From AEGEAN-183 sp964614345 (lineage in GTDB: Bacteria; Pseudomonadota; Gammaproteobacteria; Magnimaribacterales; Magnimaribacteraceae), in NCBI GenBank assembly GCA_964614345.1, contig CAZTLP010000001.1, positions 25,929 to 89,928 of the forward strand: a stretch of DNA of 64,000 nt, given 5' to 3'. The translations under genes and the position numbers were made by a program. This document shows, piece after piece, positions 16,229-24,336 of the stretch. Under the pieces are notes generated by a model. It had not been told where the DNA came from. It saw only the letters and a list, made by a program, of their open reading frames with translations, and made no database searches. Each line of letters begins with the position of its first letter. The first letter of the stretch is position 1.

Positions 16229-16777
16229 ATGACAGAAAATAAACTCCTACCTCCGCTCATCTGGCTTGATTTAGAAATGACGGGTCTAGACCCAGATTCT
16301 GAAAGGATTATTGAAATAGCAACAGTAGTGACTAATGCTGACCTAGAAGAAATAAAAGAGGGACCTAATCTTGTTATAAAACAACCCCAAGAGTACATAG
16401 AGGGAATGGACGAATGGAATCTAAATCAACATACTAATTCTGGCCTCATTGAGAGCATCAAAGCCACACAGATCTCAGTTGATGAAGCAGAAAATCAGAC
16501 TTTAGAGTTTTTAAGGAAGTATACAAAGAAAGGAAAATCACCCTTATGCGGTAATACGATATCTCATGACAGGCGTTTTTTAGTTAGATATATGCCTGAA
16601 TTAGCAGACTATTTTCATTACAGGAATGTTGATGTAAGTTCTATAAAAGAATTGGTTAAGAGGTGGAGGCCTGAATTAGTACAAGGCATTGATAAGAATG
16701 GAAACCACAGAGCTTTGGCTGATGTGTATGAATCTATAAAAGAATTGAAATTCTATAAAGAAAATCTCTTTAATTGA
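16229..16777 (+). CDS. orn: Oligoribonuclease
   Basis: Orn degrades RNA dinucleotides and short oligoribonucleotides, including pGpG. It has 182 residues and the DEDDh exonuclease pattern: W-L-D-L-E-M-T-G-L-D at the N-terminus, S-H-D-R-R-F in the middle, and H-R-A-L-A-D-V near the C-terminus. Length and motifs are typical. It is divergent from the DUF6279-like gene and convergent with the DUF1820 gene, whose stop is 8 nt away. Confidence 0.97.
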   Translation: MTENKLLPPLIWLDLEMTGLDPDSERIIEIATVVTNADLEEIKEGPNLVIKQPQEYIEGMDEWNLNQHTNSGLIESIKATQISVDEAENQTLEFLRKYTKKGKSPLCGNTISHDRRFLVRYMPELADYFHYRNVDVSSIKELVKRWRPELVQGIDKNGNHRALADVYESIKELKFYKENLFN

Positions 16778-16785
16778 TTTGAAGT

Positions 16786-17121
16786 CTAGGGATCTTTCTT
16801 TGACCCGCCATCAATTATAGGAGTAGGAAGGGGCATAACATTACTAGACTTACTTTTAGTTATTTTTGCGCTTCCTCTTTTATCTACCTCATCTATTCTC
16901 AAAATTGCATTTATAGGTATATAACTTCTATTGACTCCTTTAAACTCTGTTTTAAGCTTTTCTTCACTTGGATCAACTACTATTTGCGAATTTTGATCAA
17001 ATATATAATCTTCAACTTCAATAAAGCCATACATATCACTTTGGTAGATAGTTTTGGCGTAAACCTCATAGATTTCACCCATTTGTATAAATACTATTTT
17101 GTAGATTCCTTTTTTAGACAT
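16786..17121 (-). CDS. DUF1820 family protein
   Basis: This 111-residue protein matches DUF1820: the N-terminal Y-K-I-V-F-I-Q-M-G-E-I-Y-E-V-Y-A-K strand pair, Q-S-D-M-Y-G-F-I-E-V-E-D-Y, V-V-D-P-S-E-E-K-L-K-x-E-F, and I-P-I-N-A-I-L-R-I-D-E-V. The family has no established biochemical role and is widespread in gammaproteobacteria. It has no signal peptide or membrane helix, so it is probably cytosolic. It is divergent from miaB. Confidence 0.85.
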   Translation of the reverse strand: MSKKGIYKIVFIQMGEIYEVYAKTIYQSDMYGFIEVEDYIFDQNSQIVVDPSEEKLKTEFKGVNRSYIPINAILRIDEVDKRGSAKITKSKSSNVMPLPTPIIDGGSKKDP

Positions 17122-17154
17122 TACAATTCGCGCCCTCTTTATATATAAGATTGT

Positions 17155-18480
17155 ATGGGCAAAAATTTATACATCAAGACCCACGGGTGTCAAATGAATG
17201 AATACGATTCGAATCGAATGAAAGACATTCTGGGTGAAAGCCATGATCTAACTGTTGTAGATCAACCAGAAAAAGCAGATTTAATATTACTGAATACTTG
17301 TTCGATTAGAGAAAAGGCGCAGGAAAAAGTTTTCCATGAACTAGGAAGATGGAAGGATTTAAAGAAGAAAAACCCTAAACTAAAGATAGGTGTAGGTGGC
17401 TGTGTCGCTAGTCAAGAAGGTGAAAATATTATTAAAAGAGCGCCTTTTGTTGATTTAGTTTTTGGCCCGCAAACAATTCACAGAGTTCCTAAAATGTATG
17501 AGGAAGTATCTAAGCTCAATAATAGAGAGGTGGATATATCTTTCCCAAAAACTGAAAAATTTGATGCCTTACCCAAACCTTCAAATGATGGAACTTCATC
17601 TTTTGTTTCAATTATGGAAGGTTGCAATAAGTACTGTTCCTTTTGTGTTGTTCCACATACAAGGGGGCATGAAATAAGTCGTTCTTTAACTGAAATAATT
17701 GAGGAAGTTCAAGGGTTGGCTATAGATGGAGTTAGGGAAATAATTTTTCTAGGACAAAATGTCAATGCTTATAGAGATAGTAATGATAAAACTAAAGGCT
17801 TGGGTTTAGCCAATCTAATTAGGGAGTCAGCGGGGATACAAGGAATTGATCGTTTAAGGTATACGACTTCACACCCCTTTGAGTTTGGTGAAGATCTAAT
17901 AGCCGTATACGAAGATGTTCCAGAGTTGGTTAGTCATGTACATCTTCCAGTTCAAAGTGGATCTGATAGCATCCTTAAAACAATGAGGAGACGCCATACA
18001 GTAGATCAGTATCTTCAAATTATTGAAGAACTTAGGGTGGTGCGGTCCGATATAAGCATTTCATCTGATTTTATCGTCGGGTTTCCCGGAGAAAGTGATA
18101 AAGATTTTCAAGATACCCTTAATCTTGTGGATAAGGTGGGGTTTGATGAATCTTATAGTTTTATCTACAGCCCCAGACCCAATACTACAGCTAAAGACTT
18201 AAAAGATGATGTCAGCTTGGATGAAAAGAAAAAGAGACTAGAGAAGCTGCAAACTACTTTAAAGAAGAGCTCTTTTAGAATTAGCAGAAGAATGGTCGGA
18301 AATATTGAAAAATGTCTAATAACTGGAATTTCTAAGAAAGACCCCGGTGAACTTCAGGCTAGAACTGAAAACAATAGGGTTGTTAACTTTAATTCCAATG
18401 GTAAAGATCTAGTAGGGCAATTTATCAATTTAGAAATCGTGGATGTTATGCCAAATTCATTGAGAGGGGTGATGGCTTAA
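17155..18480 (+). CDS. miaB: tRNA-2-methylthio-N6-dimethylallyladenosine synthase MiaB
   Basis: MiaB is a radical-SAM methylthiotransferase that modifies i6A37 of tRNAs. At 441 residues it shows the three expected parts: the N-terminal UPF0004 domain with K-T-H-G-C-Q-M-N-E-Y-D-S and two further cluster cysteines, the radical SAM motif C-N-K-Y-C-S-F-C, and a C-terminal TRAM domain (about 375-440). Its stop abuts the phoH ATG directly. The miaB-phoH-ybeY-corC-lnt order is a conserved gammaproteobacterial cluster. Confidence 0.97.
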   Translation: MGKNLYIKTHGCQMNEYDSNRMKDILGESHDLTVVDQPEKADLILLNTCSIREKAQEKVFHELGRWKDLKKKNPKLKIGVGGCVASQEGENIIKRAPFVDLVFGPQTIHRVPKMYEEVSKLNNREVDISFPKTEKFDALPKPSNDGTSSFVSIMEGCNKYCSFCVVPHTRGHEISRSLTEIIEEVQGLAIDGVREIIFLGQNVNAYRDSNDKTKGLGLANLIRESAGIQGIDRLRYTTSHPFEFGEDLIAVYEDVPELVSHVHLPVQSGSDSILKTMRRRHTVDQYLQIIEELRVVRSDISISSDFIVGFPGESDKDFQDTLNLVDKVGFDESYSFIYSPRPNTTAKDLKDDVSLDEKKKRLEKLQTTLKKSSFRISRRMVGNIEKCLITGISKKDPGELQARTENNRVVNFNSNGKDLVGQFINLEIVDVMPNSLRGVMA

Positions 18481-19449
18481 ATGGAAAAGAGCTTAAGATT
18501 TAATCTAGATTCAGATGACCAAGATAGAATTAATAGGCTTTGTGGTCCTACCAACTCAACTCTTAAGCAGATTGAGGAAGCTCTTGAAATTAAGATCAGT
18601 AATAGAGGTGCTAAGTTTAAGGTTAGGGGCGATAGTGAGAATACTTTAGCTGCAGAAACAGTTATTAAGGGTCTTTATGAAAAATTGGAGAAAAAAACTG
18701 CTGTTCCACCTGAAGAAATACATTTATATTTAAGGGAAGTCATGAACCAGAACTCTTCTACTGACGTAAGTGATAATCAAGAGGGTAAAAAGATTACTTT
18801 AAAGACACCCAAAACACTGGTTTCTCCTAAAGGAAAAAATCAACAAAAGTATTTAGACGTTATAACTAAAAAAGAGCTTGTCTTTGGGATAGGTCCTGCT
18901 GGAACAGGCAAGACTTACTTAGCAGTAGCTGCAGCAGTTAACGAATTAATAACTGGAAGAGTTGAAAAGGTAGTTGTTACCCGCCCTGCTGTTGAAGCAG
19001 GAGAGAAGTTAGGGTTCCTTCCTGGTGATTTAAGTCAAAAAGTAGATCCATACTTAAGGCCACTCTATGATGCTCTTTTTCAGACTCTGGGGTTTAAAGA
19101 AACCAATAAATTAATAGAAAATAATGTAATAGAAATTGCTCCTCTTGCTTTTATGAGAGGAAGAACTTTAAACAAATCCTTCATAATTCTTGATGAAGGA
19201 CAAAATACTACACCCGAACAAATGAAAATGTTTCTAACAAGATTTGGATATGGTTCTAAAGTAATAGTCACTGGAGATCTCACTCAAATAGACCTGCCAA
19301 GGGATATAAAATCAGGACTTATACATGCTCTAGATATTTTAAGCGAACTAGAAGATGTGGGGTTAGTTAGATTTTCTTCTAAAGATGTGGCCAGACATTC
19401 ACTTGTGCAAAAGATTGTGGAAGCTTACGAGAATTTTAAAAGTCGATGA
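18481..19449 (+). CDS. ybeZ: PhoH-like ATPase (YbeZ)
   Basis: YbeZ is a PhoH-family P-loop NTPase that acts with YbeY in ribosomal RNA processing. The N-terminal third resembles a KH-like region; then come Walker A G-P-A-G-T-G-K-T-Y-L, R-P-A-V-E-A-G-E-x-L-G-F-L-P-G-D, Walker B I-I-L-D-E-G-Q-N-T-T-P, and T-G-D-L-T-Q-I-D-L-P. It has 322 residues. It starts immediately after the miaB stop and overlaps ybeY by ATGA (19446-19449), indicating coupled synthesis of the two partner proteins. Confidence 0.95.
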   Translation: MEKSLRFNLDSDDQDRINRLCGPTNSTLKQIEEALEIKISNRGAKFKVRGDSENTLAAETVIKGLYEKLEKKTAVPPEEIHLYLREVMNQNSSTDVSDNQEGKKITLKTPKTLVSPKGKNQQKYLDVITKKELVFGIGPAGTGKTYLAVAAAVNELITGRVEKVVVTRPAVEAGEKLGFLPGDLSQKVDPYLRPLYDALFQTLGFKETNKLIENNVIEIAPLAFMRGRTLNKSFIILDEGQNTTPEQMKMFLTRFGYGSKVIVTGDLTQIDLPRDIKSGLIHALDILSELEDVGLVRFSSKDVARHSLVQKIVEAYENFKSR

Positions 19450-19934
19450 ATTTCTTTTTAGTCGATATCCTTATAAGTAAGGATAAGGAAGTAGACCTAA
19501 ATATAGAAAAACAGATTTTAATTAAAGGACTAAATCTAATTAATAAAGAATTAAAGACTTCTAGAACCAATAATCCTTGTTTAATTGTATCCCTTAGGTT
19601 TACTAACATTAGGACTATGAAGAAACTAAATTATTCTTTTTCAGGTTCAAATAAGGAAACTAACGTATTGTCTTTTTCACCAGATCCTAACGAGACAGAT
19701 GAGAATAATAATTTTGTTGGTGATATTGCTATCTGCATTGATGTTCTAAAAAAAGAAGCTAAAGAACAAAATAAAGATTTTTTAGATCATTTACTTCATT
19801 TATTTATTCACGGAGTATTACATCTTCTTGGTTATAAGCATGATATAGATGGAGATGCTTTAAAAATGGAGCAAATAGAAAAAAGCGTATTAAGTAAATT
19901 AGGTATTGAAGATCCATACCTAATACAACTATGA
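19446..19934 (+). CDS. ybeY: Endoribonuclease YbeY
   Basis: YbeY is a zinc-dependent endoribonuclease needed for 16S 3' maturation and ribosome quality control. The C-terminal H-G-V-L-H-L-L-G-Y-K-H-D motif provides the three zinc-binding His residues; T-N-V-L-S-F is the second family block. The 162 residues are normal. The start overlaps the ybeZ stop. Confidence 0.95.
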   Translation: MNFFLVDILISKDKEVDLNIEKQILIKGLNLINKELKTSRTNNPCLIVSLRFTNIRTMKKLNYSFSGSNKETNVLSFSPDPNETDENNNFVGDIAICIDVLKKEAKEQNKDFLDHLLHLFIHGVLHLLGYKHDIDGDALKMEQIEKSVLSKLGIEDPYLIQL

Positions 19935-19964
19935 TTGTCATGTGTTTATAAATATAAGGCGTTA

Positions 19965-20834
19965 ATGAACGACGAACCCCCAGGTAGTTTGGTAGAGCCG
20001 CAAAGGCTAGGAATTACAAAAAAGATTAGAGATAAGATAAAAGAGATATATCAGAATTTCTCTTATAAACCCCAAAACAAGCAAGATATAGCTGGATCCA
20101 TAAGGGATTCTAGCGATAGAGGGGTCCTTGAAAAAGGTACTTTGAGCATGATGGAAGGAGCTTTGAAGGTTTCTACGGCTCAGGTAAGAGAAATCATGAT
20201 ACCTAAACCTCAAATAATCTTTGTTGATTCAACTGAGGAACCTGATGATTTTCTTCCCAGGATAATTAAATCACGACATTCAAGATTTCCTGTATTTAAC
20301 AAGGAAACTGAAGAAATTGATGGAATTCTGCTTGCAAAAGACCTTTTGCCCCTTCTTTCGCCTAAAAATACAGTCAAATTAGAGCTAAATAGCTTGCTTA
20401 GGCCTGCTGTTCTTGTACCAGAAAGCAAAAAACTAAATACTCTTCTAGATGAATTTAGAGCAAGTAGGAATCATATGGCTATAGTTATAGACGAGTATGG
20501 AGGAATTACAGGTTTAGTAACAATAGAAGATGTATTAGAAGAGATAGTTGGAGAAATAGAAGATGAGCATGACGATTTACAAGACCAGATGGTTAAAAGA
20601 CTATCTGATGAAGAGTTTCTAGTATCAGCCCTTATTCCAATAGAAGACTTTAATAAAGAATTTGACTGTGAGTTAAGCGATAAGGATTTTGACACCTTAG
20701 GAGGTATAGTTATGCATCATTTTGCAAGATTTCCTAGAGCCAATGATGCTATCTCAATAGGTAATCTAAGGTTCATTATAGCTTCTACTGAAAAAAGACG
20801 GCTTAAGAAAATAAGAGTAGTTAAGTCTAAATAA
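19965..20834 (+). CDS. ybeX: CorC/YbeX CBS-domain protein
   Basis: YbeX (CorC) is a cytosolic CBS-pair protein linked to magnesium/cobalt export and to ribosome maturation. Visible parts are M-x-P-K-P-Q at the start of the first CBS repeat, D-G-I-L-L-A-K-D-L-L, the second repeat with V-I-D-E-Y-G-G-I-T-G-L-V-T-I-E-D-V-L-E-E-I-V-G-E-I-E-D-E, and the C-terminal CorC_HlyC transporter-associated domain (from about residue 210). The start is put at ATG 19965, 289 residues, with AAGG about 8 nt upstream; a TTG at 19935 is in frame but less likely. Confidence 0.93.
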   Translation: MNDEPPGSLVEPQRLGITKKIRDKIKEIYQNFSYKPQNKQDIAGSIRDSSDRGVLEKGTLSMMEGALKVSTAQVREIMIPKPQIIFVDSTEEPDDFLPRIIKSRHSRFPVFNKETEEIDGILLAKDLLPLLSPKNTVKLELNSLLRPAVLVPESKKLNTLLDEFRASRNHMAIVIDEYGGITGLVTIEDVLEEIVGEIEDEHDDLQDQMVKRLSDEEFLVSALIPIEDFNKEFDCELSDKDFDTLGGIVMHHFARFPRANDAISIGNLRFIIASTEKRRLKKIRVVKSK

Positions 20835-20876
20835 TCTGTTTGAGATAAACTCTCCCAGACTTAAGATTACTAATCA

Positions 20877-22355
20877 ATGAGAAAGTATTTATTGGCACTT
20901 TTTTGTGGGCTTTTATTTCCTTTAGGATTCGCTCCATTTGACTATTGGCCTTTAACAATTCTGTCTATTTCTTTAGCTCTTTACCTGGTTAGTGAGAAGG
21001 TAGAGAACAATACATTTTTACTTGGCTTATTTTATGGGATCGGTCAATGGGGCTTTGGTATATCTTGGGTGTATGTGAGTATTCACTATCATGGAAACCA
21101 AGGTATATTTAGTTCTTTTCTTATAACTTCCGCATTTGTCTTCTTTTTATCTCTGTATACAGGATTAACTTTTTATCTCATAAAAAAAATTAGAACCAGC
21201 AATAAAAATTTAAATTATTTATTACTTTTCCCTGTTGTTTGGGTAACAGTAGAGATTATTAGGAGCTATTTATTTACTGGTTTTCCATGGCTTATAGTAG
21301 GAGCGTCTTTGGCAGGTACTTCAGTGGGCGGATGGATACCAATACTAGGCACTTATGGTGCAACAATATTATCTGTAATGATTTCTGGTTGTTTAGTTCT
21401 TTTTTTTAGAAATAAGAAAAAAATGCACTGGTCCCCTGCCCTCATAATCGTGATTATTCTCCTTTCCTCATTTACTTTAAATAAAATAAATTGGACAAAG
21501 GAAATTTCAATCATTCAAGCATCCATTTATCAGCCAAATCTAACCTTAAAGGAAAAATGGAGCTCTGAAGGTGTAAGGAAAACTATGAGTATGATTAATA
21601 GCTCTATTTCTAATGCTCAAGAAGGAGAATTCATTATTTTTCCTGAAACAGCAATCATTTTTGATAAAGGGGATTTGAATACCTGGTTCTTAGATATTGA
21701 GAAAGAAGCTAAATCAAGAAATATTTCCTTAATTAGCGGAATAATTGCAAAAGATCTACAAAACCCTAGTTTAATAGAGAGATATAACAGAATAGAGGGT
21801 TTTGGGGCTATAAAAGGTCATTATGACAAGATACATCTAGTCCCTTTTGGAGAATATATACCCCTAAGGGGCTATTTAGATAAATTTCTTGATATTTTAG
21901 GTATAAACCTTATAAATACCCTTCCAGGGGAGTCTTATAGCCTTCTAAAGGCCGATAATATAGCCATTTCAGCTAGTATTTGCTATGAGATAGCTTTTAG
22001 TGACTTAGTCAGAAAAACAGCTAAAAAGGGCAATTTATTAGTTACAATAAGCAATGATACATGGTTTGGGGCTTCTATTGGACCTGAACAACATCTAGAG
22101 ATAGCTCAATCAAGGGCCCATGAGCATCAAAAAAGTCTAATTAGAGCAACAAATAGTGGAATTAGCGCTATTATTGATAGAAAAGGGAATGTGGTGAATA
22201 GGCAAGGATTTTTTGAGAACAAGAATATTAAAGAAAATGTATACATTTATGAGGGCAAAACACCTTTTTCAGTTATTGGAAATTTCTTAATATATGGATA
22301 TATTATGCTAATATATATGTACCTTTTATTATATAAAAGAACAAATGTTCTATAA
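20877..22355 (+). CDS. lnt: Apolipoprotein N-acyltransferase
   Basis: Lnt adds the third acyl chain to lipoproteins at the inner membrane. It has 492 residues: several hydrophobic segments in the first 190 and last 40 residues flank a periplasmic nitrilase-like domain. The Glu-Lys-Cys triad is seen as F-P-E-T-A, Y-D-K-I-H-L-V-P-F-G-E and S-I-C-Y-E-I. It closes the ybe cluster. At least five predicted lipoproteins are encoded in this window, so its substrates are close by. Its 3' end overlaps the next gene by 11 nt. Confidence 0.95.
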   Translation: MRKYLLALFCGLLFPLGFAPFDYWPLTILSISLALYLVSEKVENNTFLLGLFYGIGQWGFGISWVYVSIHYHGNQGIFSSFLITSAFVFFLSLYTGLTFYLIKKIRTSNKNLNYLLLFPVVWVTVEIIRSYLFTGFPWLIVGASLAGTSVGGWIPILGTYGATILSVMISGCLVLFFRNKKKMHWSPALIIVIILLSSFTLNKINWTKEISIIQASIYQPNLTLKEKWSSEGVRKTMSMINSSISNAQEGEFIIFPETAIIFDKGDLNTWFLDIEKEAKSRNISLISGIIAKDLQNPSLIERYNRIEGFGAIKGHYDKIHLVPFGEYIPLRGYLDKFLDILGINLINTLPGESYSLLKADNIAISASICYEIAFSDLVRKTAKKGNLLVTISNDTWFGASIGPEQHLEIAQSRAHEHQKSLIRATNSGISAIIDRKGNVVNRQGFFENKNIKENVYIYEGKTPFSVIGNFLIYGYIMLIYMYLLLYKRTNVL

Positions 22356-22998
22356 TTATCTTATAAAAATTATTATTAAACAAATATTTAAAATATATAC
22401 CTTCTTTCTGGTTTTATTCATTACTTTATTTCTATTTTCCTGTACAGTAACACAAGAAAAAAGCAGTAATTATATGACTTTGGAGAATATAGAAAGCTTT
22501 TCACAGGATTATAAAGAAATAGAGTTACTTTTAGTTGTAGATGTTACTACTCAGCAGCTTTTTTTATTAAAGAAAGGAATAATAGAAAGAATTTATAGCA
22601 TTTCTACTTCAGTGTATGGTACAGGATCAGAAGTAAATAGCTATAAAACACCCCTAGGGAAGCATAAAATCTCGGAAAAAATAGGTGAAGGACTTCCAGA
22701 AGGAGCTATTTTAAAGGGTAGAAGGTGGACGGGAGCCATTGCTAATATCATCAAAGAGCCTATAGATACTGAATTTGATGTAGTTACATCAAGAATTTTA
22801 TGGCTTACAGGCCTAGAAGAAGGTAAAAACCTAGGATCTGGAGTAGACTCAAAGTCCAGGTATATCTATATACATGGAACAGCAGAAGAAGGTTTGATAG
22901 GGAAACCTGCTTCAGATGGCTGTGTTAGGATGTATAATTCAGATGTTATTACATTATTTGACACTGTAAATGTAGACACAGAAGTTTGGATAATTTAG
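22345..22998 (+). CDS. L,D-transpeptidase (YkuD) lipoprotein
   Basis: This 217-residue protein has a basic N-terminus, a long hydrophobic segment (residues 15-32) and the lipobox L-F-S-C (Cys33). The YkuD catalytic block is complete: I-H-G-T-A-E-E-G-L-I-G-K-P-A-S-D-G-C-V-R-M, with the nucleophilic Cys in S-D-G-C. Such enzymes form 3-3 peptidoglycan cross-links or attach proteins to the wall. The ATG overlaps the lnt 3' end by 11 nt in another frame, so cotranslation with lnt is likely. The exact substrate cannot be told. Confidence 0.9.
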   Translation: MFYNYLIKIIIKQIFKIYTFFLVLFITLFLFSCTVTQEKSSNYMTLENIESFSQDYKEIELLLVVDVTTQQLFLLKKGIIERIYSISTSVYGTGSEVNSYKTPLGKHKISEKIGEGLPEGAILKGRRWTGAIANIIKEPIDTEFDVVTSRILWLTGLEEGKNLGSGVDSKSRYIYIHGTAEEGLIGKPASDGCVRMYNSDVITLFDTVNVDTEVWII

Positions 22999-23008
22999 TT
23001 AGATAATA

Positions 23009-23539
23009 ATGAAAAAAATACTTATTAGCCTAATCTTGCTTTATTTAAGCGCTAACTTATTGGCTAGCTGTCCCAATGTACTAGATCATGAAGTAAGGCT
23101 TCTGGACTCAAAAGAGACTGAAAATCTTTGTCAATACAAAGATAAGGTTATTTTAGCTGTCAATGTTGCCAGCCGTTGCGGATATACACCTCAATACACA
23201 GGCTTGCAAAATTTGTATCAAGATTTAAAAGATGAAGATTTTGTTATTCTTGCATTTCCTTCAAGAGATTTTTTGTGGCAAGAATTTAGTAATGAGACTG
23301 ATATTAAAGAGTTTTGTAGCACCGAATATGGTGTAACATTTCCAATGTTTGCTACATCTTCAGTAAAGGGAAAAAAAGCCAATAACTTTTATAAAGAATT
23401 GATAAAAGAAACAGGCGTAGAGCCGGGATGGAATTTTCATAAATATCTTATAGACAGAGACGGCAAGGTATCTAGTTTTAATACAAAAGTAGAACCAAAT
23501 AGCACTGAGTTAATATCTTCAATTAAATCTCTTTTATAA
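23009..23539 (+). CDS. Glutathione-peroxidase-like thiol peroxidase with signal peptide
   Basis: This 176-residue protein belongs to the glutathione peroxidase family. N-V-A-S-R-C-G-Y-T carries the peroxidatic Cys57, and W-N-F-H-K-Y-L carries the catalytic Trp and Asn. At the usual Gln position (F-P-C-N-Q-F) it has F-P-S-R-D-F, with Asp87 instead. The N-terminus is a signal peptide ending L-A-S-C, which also fits a lipobox, so it may be periplasmic or membrane-anchored. The Cys form without selenocysteine suggests thioredoxin-type reductants rather than glutathione. It follows the L,D-transpeptidase by 10 nt. Confidence 0.85.
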   Translation: MKKILISLILLYLSANLLASCPNVLDHEVRLLDSKETENLCQYKDKVILAVNVASRCGYTPQYTGLQNLYQDLKDEDFVILAFPSRDFLWQEFSNETDIKEFCSTEYGVTFPMFATSSVKGKKANNFYKELIKETGVEPGWNFHKYLIDRDGKVSSFNTKVEPNSTELISSIKSLL

Positions 23540-23544
23540 AATAA

Positions 23545-23560
23545 AAGTAAGTACTTACTT
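23545..23560. repeat. Perfect 16-bp palindrome between convergent genes
   Basis: AAGTAAGTACTTACTT is a perfect palindrome in the 47-bp space between the glutathione-peroxidase-like gene and rpiA, which converge. It may act as a bidirectional transcription-end element or protein site, but it lacks a GC-rich stem and a T-tract of the usual terminator type. Confidence 0.4.
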
Positions 23561-23586
23561 ACCCAAATATACTTATTTAATAGGTA

Positions 23587-24258
23587 TTAATCTCTAATTT
23601 CTTCAACGCCACTATCTGTAGCTAGAAGTATAATATCTGCCTTTCTAGAAGAAAAAATTCCGTTTTCAACCACACCAGGAATATTATTTATTGTCTGTTC
23701 AGTTTCGTAAGGGACATTTAAGTCCAATTTATGTACATCAATAATTTGATGACCATTATCTGTAACAAAATCATTTCTATAAACTGGCCTTCCACCCATC
23801 TTCATTACTTCTCTAGAAATAGCACTTCTAGCTAACTCTATAACTTCAATGGGGACAGGAAAATCACCCAATAGATCTGAATACTTAGAATCATCTACTA
23901 TACAAATAAATGTTTCAGAAGAATGAGCTAATATCTTTTCTCTTGTTAGAGCTCCTCCTCCCCCTTTAATCAGCTCTTTTCTGCTATTAAATTCGTCAGC
24001 TCCATCAACATAAAAATCTATTTTATGTACGTCATTTAAGCTGAGAATTTCTATATTGGACATTTTTAGATAATCTTCAGAGGCATTTGAACTGCATACT
24101 GCTCCTTTTAGGTCTAATTTCTCCTGATTTAGTATTTCTATAAAGTAATTTGTAGTAGATCCTGTTCCAATGCCCAAAACGGTGTCTCTATTGAGGTTTT
24201 TTTTAACTATTTCGTATGCTTTTTCAGCAGATTGCTTCTTTTTTTCCTCTTTATCCAT
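23587..24258 (-). CDS. rpiA: Ribose-5-phosphate isomerase A
   Basis: RpiA interconverts ribose-5-phosphate and ribulose-5-phosphate. At 223 residues it shows G-I-G-T-G-S-T-T-N-Y-F-I near residue 30, D-G-A-D-E-F (80s), and K-G-G-G-G-A-L-T-R-E-K (catalytic Lys/Glu loop). The gene is divergent from ilvA, the same pairing as in E. coli-type genomes. The very Lys-rich N-terminus begins at ATG 24258. Confidence 0.96.
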   Translation of the reverse strand: MDKEEKKKQSAEKAYEIVKKNLNRDTVLGIGTGSTTNYFIEILNQEKLDLKGAVCSSNASEDYLKMSNIEILSLNDVHKIDFYVDGADEFNSRKELIKGGGGALTREKILAHSSETFICIVDDSKYSDLLGDFPVPIEVIELARSAISREVMKMGGRPVYRNDFVTDNGHQIIDVHKLDLNVPYETEQTINNIPGVVENGIFSSRKADIILLATDSGVEEIRD

Positions 24259-24272
24259 AATTTAAGAATTTT

Positions 24273-24302
24273 TTGTGCAATTAATTGTGCGGTAAGTATA
24301 AT
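24273..24302 (+). promoter_or_regulatory. ilvA promoter
   Basis: TTGTGC (24273-24278) and a consensus TATAAT (24297-24302) are separated by 18 nt, facing ilvA. Transcription would begin near 24309. The TTGTGC sequence is repeated at 24285-24290. Confidence 0.6.
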
Positions 24303-24306
24303 TGCG

Positions 24307-24324
24307 CTCCCCTTAAATGGGGAG
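24307..24324 (+). promoter_or_regulatory. Hairpin at the ilvA mRNA 5' end
   Basis: CTCCCC-TTAAAT-GGGGAG is a perfect 6-bp GC-rich stem with a 6-nt loop, beginning at about the predicted transcription start and ending 12 nt before the ilvA ATG. The right arm GGGGAG is also the only Shine-Dalgarno-like sequence, so the hairpin could hide the ribosome site or protect the 5' end. No leader peptide of the classical ilv attenuator type was seen. Confidence 0.5.
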
Positions 24325-24336
24325 ATAAATAAAAAA

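Noticed and set aside
23545..23560. Intrinsic terminator between the glutathione-peroxidase-like gene and rpiA
   Set aside because: The palindrome is AT-rich and has no following T-tract, so it is listed only as a palindrome.
24232..24336. Longer ilvA start (24232)
   Set aside because: The extension overlaps rpiA and lies upstream of and within the ilvA promoter.
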